A stretch of 6,871 nucleotides of DNA, taken from contig JAGLMX010000031.1 in assembly GCA_023139785.1 (NCBI GenBank), forward strand, positions 1-6,871, read 5' to 3'. The position numbers and the translations under genes were made by a program. The notes below the pieces were generated by a model. That model saw only the letters and a list, made by a program, of their open reading frames with translations, was not told the DNA's origin and did no database searches. Below, in pieces: positions 1-5,205 of this stretch. Each line of letters opens with the position of its first letter. Position 1 is the first letter of the stretch. Source of the DNA: Candidatus Aenigmatarchaeota archaeon. GTDB taxonomy: Archaea > EX4484-52 > B79-G9.

Positions 1-567
1 AAACGAGGTCTATTGGCGGCTCCTGTTTCTGTTCTTGGCTCAAAAAAGATTCCTGCTGAAATTCCAAAATACCACAGGGAAGCGCCTGAAAAAACTATTG
101 AAACAAAACCTGGGATGCGTTTTAAAATAAATGATGTTGAAGTTGAGTGTACGCGTGCATTGCACACAGACAAATTTACTGTCGGGTACAGATTTTTCGC
201 GGAAAAAACAATATCGTATCCCTCAGACACTGTGTTCTCAAAAGAGGTTGCTCGCGCGCACAAAGACGCAGACATACTAATTCTCAACTGCCTTTATCTT
301 GTGAATGAAAACAAGTGCAAAGATGTTGAATTTGCAAAACACATGGATGTTGAGGATGCCATAAAGTTTGCAAAGCACATAAAGCCAGAGCTGTGCATTA
401 TTCAGCACTTTGGGATGGGAATGATTCGCAGAGGTCCGTGGACACAGGCAGAACATATTGAGAAAGAAACCGGGATAAAGACGGTTGCTGCGCGCGACGG
501 GCAGGTTTTTGATGTTGGAGGAGAGTGCGCAAAAAAAGAAGGGCTTGAAAAATTCAAAAAAGACTAG
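1..567 (+). CDS. MBL-fold metallo-hydrolase, C-terminal part (5' end outside window)
   Basis: The reading frame is open from the first base, so this is the last 188 residues of a longer protein. A TTG at base 13 could in principle be a start, but the residues before it are open and the N-terminal metal motif (HxHxDH) of the fold must lie upstream, so I read it as partial. Counting from the first visible codon, the second half of a metallo-beta-lactamase fold is clear: His55 (ALHTD), the Ser-Asp-Thr turn with bridging Asp76 (YPSDT), the strand ADILILN, His114 (KHMD) and the final metal histidine His136 in IIQHFGMGM, then the ending AARDGQVFDV. This pattern fits archaeal MBL hydrolases of the UlaG/RNase Z-like type, soluble two-metal phosphoesterase or hydrolase enzymes. 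The substrate cannot be told. It lies 29 bases ahead of the PurP-like gene on the same strand, but that gene has its own TATA box, so co-transcription is uncertain. Confidence 0.85.
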   Translation, partial: KRGLLAAPVSVLGSKKIPAEIPKYHREAPEKTIETKPGMRFKINDVEVECTRALHTDKFTVGYRFFAEKTISYPSDTVFSKEVARAHKDADILILNCLYLVNENKCKDVEFAKHMDVEDAIKFAKHIKPELCIIQHFGMGMIRRGPWTQAEHIEKETGIKTVAARDGQVFDVGGECAKKEGLEKFKKD

Positions 568-568
568 G

Positions 569-577
569 TTAAAAAGC
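569..577 (+). promoter_or_regulatory. Probable archaeal TATA box of the purP-like gene
   Basis: The A-rich element TTAAAAAGC is centred about 24-25 bases before the ATG at 597. That is about the usual archaeal distance between TATA centre and transcription start, so the mRNA would begin at or beside the start codon. No Shine-Dalgarno-like sequence is seen between it and the ATG (CCCGAAATAAATCT), which agrees with leaderless translation. Confidence 0.5.
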
Positions 578-582
578 TTTTT
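571..582. other. 12-base palindrome with T5 tract between the hydrolase and purP-like genes
   Basis: AAAAAGCTTTTT is a perfect palindrome starting four bases after the hydrolase stop codon. Its T5 run (578-582) could end transcription of the upstream gene in the T-tract manner of archaea, while its A-rich left half overlaps the probable TATA element of the next gene. Both roles are inference. Confidence 0.35.
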
Positions 583-596
583 CCCGAAATAAATCT

Positions 597-1724
597 ATGC
601 TTGCGCGCACTGAAATCCAAAAAATCGCAGAATCTTATGGAAATCATGTTTCTATCGGAGTCCTTGCATCACACTCAGGCGAGGAGGTCGGCATGGCTGC
701 AAAAGCGGCAGGGCTTAAATGCATTGCAATTTGTGAAAAGGGCAGGGACGCGCTCTACACAAAATACAACAAAAATCTTTTTTCTGATTTCATTGTTCTT
801 GACAAATTCAAGGATATACTAAAGCCGGATGTTCAGGAAAAGCTTGTAAAAAATCATGTTGTCTTTCTTCCAAATCGCTCGTTCTCGGTTTACGCAGGAT
901 ACGACGTGGTTGAGAATGATTTTCGTGTGCCGATTTACGGAAGCCGCGCGCTCTTTCGAACTGAAGAGCGAAATGACGAGCGCGGACAATACTGGCTTCT
1001 TGAGCAGGCAGGAATCCGAATACCTAAGCAATTCTCAACAGCAGATGAAATTGACAGGCTTGCGATTGTGAAAGTTCAGCAAAAAAACAAGCCGCTTGAG
1101 AGGGCATTTTTCTATTGTACTTGCAAAAAGGATTTTGATGAAAAATCAAAAGAGTTGATTTCTGAAGGGCTGATAAGCGCAGAGGGTCTGAAAGAAGCGC
1201 GCGTTGAAGAATTTGTTCTTGGTCCGCGCTTTAATGCTAATTTTCATGCTTACGCAATTGCAGAGCTTGGGACTATTGATTTTCTTGGATTTGAGGATAG
1301 ACGGCAAGTGAACCTTGGCGGCATACTTAACCTTCCTGCACAAGAGCAGCTTAAGCTTGATATACCGATAACAAACGAGGAAATAGGGCACTTTGGGATT
1401 ACAATGCGCGAGTCCAAAAAGCACCTTGTGTACGAAGCTGCTGAAAAATTTGTTCTTGCCACAAAAAAAGAGTTTGCGCCCGGAATGATAGGGACATTCT
1501 CACTTCAGGGAGCAATATCTGAAGGAAAAGACAGAAAACTTGAGTTCATAGTGTTTGATGTAAGCCCGCGAATCCCTGGCTGCCCGTGTGTGGGACCTAC
1601 GTCGCCTGAAATGCGCAGGCTTTCGCTGATATATGAAAAAGATATCCGTGCGCCTCTTGACCTGAGCATGATTGAGATAAAGCATGCGGCAAAGACAGGA
1701 AAGTTGGGCAAAATCATAACCTGA
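597..1724 (+). CDS. purP: PurP-family ATP-grasp protein (formate--phosphoribosylaminoimidazolecarboxamide ligase or paralogue)
   Basis: PurP joins formate to AICAR with ATP to make FAICAR, the next-to-last step of purine synthesis in many archaea, replacing the PurH transformylase. At 375 residues it matches the family length (about 360). The N-terminal domain carries the family motif LASHSG (23-28, with His26), then ICEKGRD (46-51), FLPNRSFSVYAGYD (90-103), VPIYGSR (111-117) and TEERNDE (122-128). The ATP-grasp part continues with VEEFVLG (203-209), DRRQVNLGG (234-242), MRES (270-273), GMIGTFSLQ (296-304) and VFDVSPRI (319-326). The start is an ATG with a TATA box at leaderless distance. Oddities: the glycine-rich ATP loop I recall from PurP (around GARGGRGYF) is replaced by QQKNKPLERAFF (161-172), and the usual C-terminal glycine-rich GGTN segment reads PGCPCVG (327-333). 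It may therefore belong to the PurP-like paralogous group rather than be the ligase itself; family membership is sure, exact activity is not. Confidence 0.88.
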   Translation: MLARTEIQKIAESYGNHVSIGVLASHSGEEVGMAAKAAGLKCIAICEKGRDALYTKYNKNLFSDFIVLDKFKDILKPDVQEKLVKNHVVFLPNRSFSVYAGYDVVENDFRVPIYGSRALFRTEERNDERGQYWLLEQAGIRIPKQFSTADEIDRLAIVKVQQKNKPLERAFFYCTCKKDFDEKSKELISEGLISAEGLKEARVEEFVLGPRFNANFHAYAIAELGTIDFLGFEDRRQVNLGGILNLPAQEQLKLDIPITNEEIGHFGITMRESKKHLVYEAAEKFVLATKKEFAPGMIGTFSLQGAISEGKDRKLEFIVFDVSPRIPGCPCVGPTSPEMRRLSLIYEKDIRAPLDLSMIEIKHAAKTGKLGKIIT

Positions 1725-1740
1725 TTCTTCAAAATGTTTG

Positions 1741-1756
1741 TTATATATATATATAC
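1741..1756 (+). promoter_or_regulatory. Strong TATA box, (TA)7 run, for the 576-residue protein gene
   Basis: Seven TA units in a row (1742-1755) are centred about 29 bases before the ATG at 1778. Initiation at the usual distance would begin at or within a few bases of the start codon. The spacer TTTTTGCCCAATATAGATT has no Shine-Dalgarno sequence, so translation is probably leaderless. It is one of the two strongest TATA elements in the window and suggests high expression. Confidence 0.65.
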
Positions 1757-1777
1757 GATTTTTGCCCAATATAGATT

Positions 1778-3508
1778 ATGGCCGGCTATAGTCCAAAATT
1801 TCTTCTTGCTGACAAGAATATGACTGCAAATAGTGCCAGCGGTGGAACCTCATGGGGTGATGTGTGGCTTGGAAAGTGTATTTTTACTCAGGCACTTAAT
1901 CAGGGGAAAAGTGGTACAAAAAGCGAAGGAACTTACATAAATCCGACAGGGCCTCCGGGATTTTGCCAGGGAATATTTCATGGAATGGCTTTTGAGCTTG
2001 GAAAGGATGGCTGGCAAGGCCGGTTAAATGTCCACGAATGGATGGACATAAGCCCAGTGCATCCGCAATATTATCAGATGACGATGCAGCAGCGCGAGAA
2101 TCTTGAAGCGCGCATAAAGCAGGGGCTTGCGTCAATTTCACAGAGTGTGTCAGACCTGGAACTTGTAGACCACGATGTTCGAAAATACGATGAATATATG
2201 GATTATCTCACGAACCTGAAAAGTGATGATGCGCTAACAAACGAAAAAGCATCCTTCGCCCTTAAGACCGTCTTTGTCGACACAGTAGACTTTCATGCAG
2301 GAGGTGGCGGGCAGGGAGCCGGAAGGCTTTCGATGGCATTCATGCGAAACAACAACATCATGCCGACCGTAGTTGATGACTTCATGCGCATGAAGGCACT
2401 TGAAGACATAAACACAGGGTATTTGTCAAAGCTTCCTGATGTTGAAAAGCGTATGCTTGAGACAAAATGGACGCTTTATGAGGAATGGCTCAAGCTTTTT
2501 GAAAGCGCTGTTAAAAAGCGCCTTGAGCGAATTGATGCTGTTAAAAAAAGCAGAGAATTCACCCTGAATGAATATCGGCACTGGCTAAAACCATCTATCT
2601 TGCGCTACAAGCTTGTTGAGGAAGCACTCAGCAGCAGAAACAAAGGCTCTCTGACAAGTGATGATATCAAAACACACCACGGAAGAACAACAGGAAATGC
2701 AACATCAGTCAATGGCTGGAAATTCTGGACATGGAAACCAATGCCTGACTCGTCGCCGCACCCGGCTCCAAACGAGCTTTACAGGAAAGCCATAGATGAC
2801 GGGGAATTCGGCAGGCCTCCTTTTTATGACAAGTGGCTGCAGGAAGAATTAATTTTCAACAAGAGCCACGGGCTTATTGCAGACTATCCATGGATTACAA
2901 AAGAGTGGGTGGATGATAATGCAAAAGCAATTTCAAATAGTATTTCAGGACAGCGAAAACCATATTACACCTTCGTCATAGTTGATATTCAAAAAGCAAT
3001 CATACGCCTTGCATCAGGAGCGGAAGTTGAGGATATGGACACATACACGAATCTGTATCTAATGAGCCCGAACATACTTCTTGCAAAGCAGCTTGAGCTT
3101 GCCGCCATAAAGCAGGAATTGGACAACTATGTTGATGAGGTTCTCGGGCTTGGTCCCTGCGTCAAAGGGAAGACGATAGAGAATTACATAAAAAGCGGAT
3201 TTCGATATAAAGTTGGTGAAAAGACATACTCAAGCAAAAAGGAGATGCTCAAAGATTATCCTGAAGATAAATACTATATGTCGAGAACATATGATTATGA
3301 TGGTGTGCTCAGAAAGCACAGCCCGATTGGAGCCTTCCTTGAAGATTACCTTGGCCTGAAATTCATATTCGGATATCACACAGGCCCATATGAAAGAACA
3401 TTCTATGAGAGAATAACCAAATTCCACTTTAAGTACTCTAAGACACGATTTGATGCCGTAACCGGGCTAATACTTAGAAGAATGAAAATCGGGGCTTCTG
3501 CAAGTTAG
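1778..3508 (+). CDS. Uncharacterised soluble protein, 576 residues
   Basis: I do not recognise this family. It has no signal peptide, no membrane segment and no tandem repeats. Visible parts: an N-terminal Gly/Trp-rich region (about 1-95, with NPTGPPGF at 56-63 and NVHEWMD at 84-90); a mainly helical charged stretch (about 96-165); a glycine loop HAGGGGQGAGRLS (173-185); a second long charged helical stretch (about 200-285, with KRLERIDAVKKS at 248-259); a loop rich in Thr, Trp and Pro (about 290-330, KFWTWKPMPDSS); and a mixed C-terminal domain (about 331-576) with PPFYDKWLQEE (347-357), TFVIVDIQKAIIRLA (398-412) and GYHTGPYERTFYERI (532-546). There are 13 Trp residues. The glycine loop is not a proper Walker A motif (no GKT/GKS). 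The ATG lies behind a strong TATA box with no ribosome binding site. It converges on the paralogue pair with 38 bases between the stop codons. A structural or scaffold protein and an unknown enzyme are both possible. Confidence 0.85.
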   Translation: MAGYSPKFLLADKNMTANSASGGTSWGDVWLGKCIFTQALNQGKSGTKSEGTYINPTGPPGFCQGIFHGMAFELGKDGWQGRLNVHEWMDISPVHPQYYQMTMQQRENLEARIKQGLASISQSVSDLELVDHDVRKYDEYMDYLTNLKSDDALTNEKASFALKTVFVDTVDFHAGGGGQGAGRLSMAFMRNNNIMPTVVDDFMRMKALEDINTGYLSKLPDVEKRMLETKWTLYEEWLKLFESAVKKRLERIDAVKKSREFTLNEYRHWLKPSILRYKLVEEALSSRNKGSLTSDDIKTHHGRTTGNATSVNGWKFWTWKPMPDSSPHPAPNELYRKAIDDGEFGRPPFYDKWLQEELIFNKSHGLIADYPWITKEWVDDNAKAISNSISGQRKPYYTFVIVDIQKAIIRLASGAEVEDMDTYTNLYLMSPNILLAKQLELAAIKQELDNYVDEVLGLGPCVKGKTIENYIKSGFRYKVGEKTYSSKKEMLKDYPEDKYYMSRTYDYDGVLRKHSPIGAFLEDYLGLKFIFGYHTGPYERTFYERITKFHFKYSKTRFDAVTGLILRRMKIGASAS

Positions 3509-3510
3509 AG

Positions 3511-3546
3511 CTTTTTTCATGCACTACTTTGTGCTATTTGATTTTC
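3511..3546. terminator. Short convergent intergenic region with T6 tract
   Basis: Two bases after the plus-strand stop codon begins CTTTTTTC, whose T6 run (3512-3517) is a plausible archaeal T-tract terminator for the 576-residue gene. A weak stem GCAC/GTGC with a six-base loop follows at 3521-3534. No T run is seen for the minus-strand operon ending at 3547, so its transcript may extend into the 3' end of the opposite gene. Confidence 0.4.
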
Positions 3547-4059
3547 TTAGATGTGTGCTGCTTCAGCGGTGTGTTTTTGGCTCATGCCGTACAACTGCCT
3601 TATATCCTCAATTATACGAAAATATCTTTCTCTTGCATCATCCATTATTTTTCTCCGGTTCTTGTCATAAAACATATAGCTGTACGTCCACCAGAGGCTT
3701 TTTTGTATGCTGTTGCTGTAAGTATATTCGGTGTGTACCTCTGCCCAGGTCTTTATCTTTGCCCAGCCTTCTTTGTCAGGAGTTAGATTCTGCCAGCCCC
3801 AGATACGAATAAAATACCACACTTTTGTCCAACGGTCATAGGATCTATATGCATGCCACTCTGCCTTGAATGCACCATCACCGGTATCCCATCCAATTGT
3901 GTGAAGAAAAAATTTTGCTCCGTTTATCTCAAGCTCTTTTTTCACGATATCCTCAATCGTGTTTCGTATCTGAAATGGCTCTTTTCCCTTGTACGAAATA
4001 ACCTGGAAGTCCTGTACATCCAGTATGTCGTCCGCGTATTTCATTGTTTTTTCAACCAT
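3547..4059 (-). CDS. Uncharacterised Trp-rich protein, second of two tandem paralogues (170 residues)
   Basis: I do not recognise the family, but this protein is a paralogue of its upstream neighbour. Both share, in order, YxGKxP (YKGKEP, 23-28), a Trp and Asp seven residues apart (Trp68, Asp75), TEY (110-112), IQxS (118-121) and FYxKxRxK (130-137). The distance from the first motif to TEY is 87 residues here and 86 in the neighbour. By eye the order is helix, several beta strands, then a long C-terminal helix (about 115-160), so a small soluble alpha/beta domain. It has 10 Trp in 170 residues, many in the strand region (WDTG, WYFIRIWGW), which suggests an aromatic binding face or packed interface; that is inference. 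No signal peptide or membrane segment. The ATG at 4059 overlaps the end of the upstream gene by 8 bases and has a GAGG Shine-Dalgarno (4064-4067) four bases ahead, so the two are translationally linked in one transcript. Confidence 0.85.
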   Translation of the reverse strand: MVEKTMKYADDILDVQDFQVISYKGKEPFQIRNTIEDIVKKELEINGAKFFLHTIGWDTGDGAFKAEWHAYRSYDRWTKVWYFIRIWGWQNLTPDKEGWAKIKTWAEVHTEYTYSNSIQKSLWWTYSYMFYDKNRRKIMDDARERYFRIIEDIRQLYGMSQKHTAEAAHI

Positions 4060-4567
4060 GCTGCCTCAACCCATCCATGTATTGCTTTACGGCATCATCA
4101 AATCTTGCTGACAATTCCTTTCCGAGATGAAACCATTTTATTCTCTGCTTCTGGTAGAATGTATTGTGCCAGAACCTTCTAGCCATTTCATAGAATATTG
4201 ACTGTTGTATAAGGGTGTCCTGCGGGTACTCTGTAATGAACCGTGGCTTAAGGCGTATTGATGCTGTGCCCTCTCCTGCAGTGGATTTTACCTTAAAAGA
4301 AACGTCAAAACGTATGTAGCTGTACATATCCATATCTTTTATAATGCGCCACCGCACATCAATACTGTCTGAGTCGCCTTTTTTCTCCCAGTTGTAGTGC
4401 ATCTCCTGTATCTTGTTTCTCGGAACATTGAAGACGTCAAGAAATATTTCCTTTAACTTGTAATAGAGCTTTTCCGGGTGCTTCCCGGAATAGTTCGTCA
4501 ATATGTCGCGCTCCCCTTCGTCAAATATATTATCGTACAGAACCAGTTTTGTCCTTGCCCAAACCAT
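4052..4567 (-). CDS. Uncharacterised protein, first of two tandem paralogues (171 residues)
   Basis: This is the first gene of a two-gene minus-strand operon, with the same fold and motif order as the second: YSGKHP (26-31), Trp73 and Asp80, TEYPQD (112-117), IQQS (120-123) and FYQKQRIK (137-144). An N-terminal helix (about 31-47) is followed by strands (about 52-110, with VRWRIIKDMDMYSYIRFDVSF broken by a turn at Asp80) and a long C-terminal helix region (about 118-167) rich in aromatic and basic residues. Compared with the second paralogue it has four extra residues between IQxS and FYxK, and fewer Trp (5). No signal peptide, membrane segment or catalytic signature is seen, so it is likely cytoplasmic. 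The ATG at 4567 is preceded by AGGGGAG (4574-4580) as ribosome binding site and a TATA box about 35 bases away. I cannot name a function; a binding or assembly role is a guess. Confidence 0.85.
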   Translation of the reverse strand: MVWARTKLVLYDNIFDEGERDILTNYSGKHPEKLYYKLKEIFLDVFNVPRNKIQEMHYNWEKKGDSDSIDVRWRIIKDMDMYSYIRFDVSFKVKSTAGEGTASIRLKPRFITEYPQDTLIQQSIFYEMARRFWHNTFYQKQRIKWFHLGKELSARFDDAVKQYMDGLRQHG

Positions 4568-4573
4568 AAGTAT

Positions 4574-4580
4574 CTCCCCT
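4574..4580 (-). promoter_or_regulatory. Shine-Dalgarno of the first paralogue gene
   Basis: AGGGGAG lies six bases before the ATG at 4567 on the minus strand. It fixes the start choice and shows that this organism uses Shine-Dalgarno initiation at some genes while others here look leaderless. Confidence 0.6.
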
Positions 4581-4595
4581 GAAATTATTGTTCGC

Positions 4596-4608
4596 CTTTA
4601 TATATATG
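4596..4608. promoter_or_regulatory. TATA box placed between two divergent genes
   Basis: CTTTATATATATG contains a nearly symmetric TATATATA core centred near 4602-4603. It lies about 35 bases before the minus-strand ATG at 4567 and about 33 before the plus-strand ATG at 4635. Initiation about 26 bases away on either side would give leaders of 6-9 bases for both. A single core could thus serve both directions, or only the minus one with a weaker plus element nearby (TTAGTATATTTT, about 4616-4627). Direction cannot be decided from sequence. Confidence 0.55.
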
Positions 4609-4634
4609 TTTTGCTTTAGTATATTTTGAGAATT

Positions 4635-4958
4635 ATGCTTTTCGTTGTTGCTGCAATACTCATTGCGCTTGGAATATTCATACTATATTTTCTTGACCGC
4701 AAGGTTGAAGACCAAAAAATGTACTGGGCGCTCTTTGGGGGCTCGGGGCTTCTTCTTGCAGGAATATACCTTCTTTTCTATGCAATACCAACGGAAATAA
4801 TCAAGCGCAAGGTTATCGGGCTTATTCTCTCTGTTGTGGGATTTTGGTTGACGTTTAAGTTTCCGGGAGCGGTAGAGCATCAGGGGGAGCAGGGTTATAC
4901 GGGGATATTGTTTGGGATAATTACGCTTGTTGTTGGGATTTATTTGTTGTTGTTCTAG
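4635..4958 (+). CDS. Small integral membrane protein with four predicted helices (107 residues)
   Basis: A short, very hydrophobic protein. Predicted membrane segments are at about 2-20, 30-50, 59-76 and 88-107. Charged turns lie between the first and second (DRKVEDQK, 21-28), after the second (TEIIKRK, 53-59) and between the third and fourth (about 78-87). Helices 2 and 4 end in nearly the same sequence (GIYLLFY, GIYLLLF), and VE.Q precedes both, so the protein looks like a duplicated two-helix hairpin. I do not recognise a family or a function; no catalytic residues stand out. An in-frame TTG at 4626 would add three residues, but the ATG at 4635 fits better with the TATA box centred near 4602. 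It is divergent from the paralogue operon. The end of the gene and the following bases are strongly G+T-rich on this strand. Confidence 0.75.
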   Translation: MLFVVAAILIALGIFILYFLDRKVEDQKMYWALFGGSGLLLAGIYLLFYAIPTEIIKRKVIGLILSVVGFWLTFKFPGAVEHQGEQGYTGILFGIITLVVGIYLLLF

Positions 4959-5205
4959 ATGCACTCTTACAGGATGGCTGCGGTTGGTTGTTGGTTCTGT
5001 TTTGGCTTGTTTTTATTTCACCAATATTTCTTTACATTACATATATGATCAAAAGAAAGATTTGTCGAATACGGAATGTCAGATATGTTCCAGATACATT
5101 ATAATCACACATCTTTGCGCTTTTCAAACATTGCGACGGACACCAGACCACAGCGAGTTACGGAGAATATGAATAACCAGTCATACGACACAGCATGCTG
5201 CTGCC
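4959..5205. other. Gene-free stretch of about 250 bases
   Basis: I see no convincing gene here. It holds the T-rich stretch above, a possible 19-codon open frame at 5045-5104 (+) that I do not trust, TATA-like bits at about 5036-5046 and 5096-5103 with no gene behind them, and a perfect 10-base palindrome CAGCATGCTG (5191-5200) just past the kinase stop codon. No tRNA cloverleaf was found by eye. An unrecognised small RNA cannot be excluded. Confidence 0.4.
5009..5018 (+). terminator. T-rich stretch downstream of the membrane protein gene
   Basis: GTTTTTATTT lies about 50 bases after the stop codon at 4958, inside a G+T-rich stretch (4981-5019) without a clear hairpin. It is a plausible T-tract terminator of the archaeal kind, but a weak call. 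Confidence 0.3.

Noticed and set aside
1146..1424. Open frame on the minus strand inside the purP-like gene
   Set aside because: It lies wholly antisense to a well-supported gene and its product resembles no protein I know; the same holds for other antisense frames at 819-1031, 1250-1462, 1500-1769 and 1896-2141.
1742..1755. (TA)7 run as a microsatellite or phase-variation tract
   Set aside because: Its position about 29 bases before an ATG explains it as a TATA box; variable length cannot be judged from one sequence.
3519..3812. Plus-strand open frames opposite the second paralogue gene (also 3529-3786 and 3853-4182)
   Set aside because: The coding signal is on the minus strand, where the paralogue alignment proves the frame; the plus products are Cys/Leu-rich by-products.
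4626..4634. TTG at 4626 as start of the membrane protein
   Set aside because: The ATG at 4635 is nine bases on and fits the TATA distance; the TTG adds only Met-Arg-Ile.
5045..5104. 19-codon basic open frame in the gene-free stretch, with a TATATG at its start
   Set aside because: Too short, no ribosome binding site and no TATA box at the proper distance; likely chance.
4927..5172. Plus-strand open frame of 81 codons spanning the end of the membrane protein gene and the gap
   Set aside because: It begins inside another gene, has no start signal of its own and a low-complexity composition.
5191..5200. Perfect palindrome CAGCATGCTG just after the kinase stop codon, as a terminator hairpin or operator
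   Set aside because: It has no loop and no following T run, and a 10-base palindrome can occur by chance.
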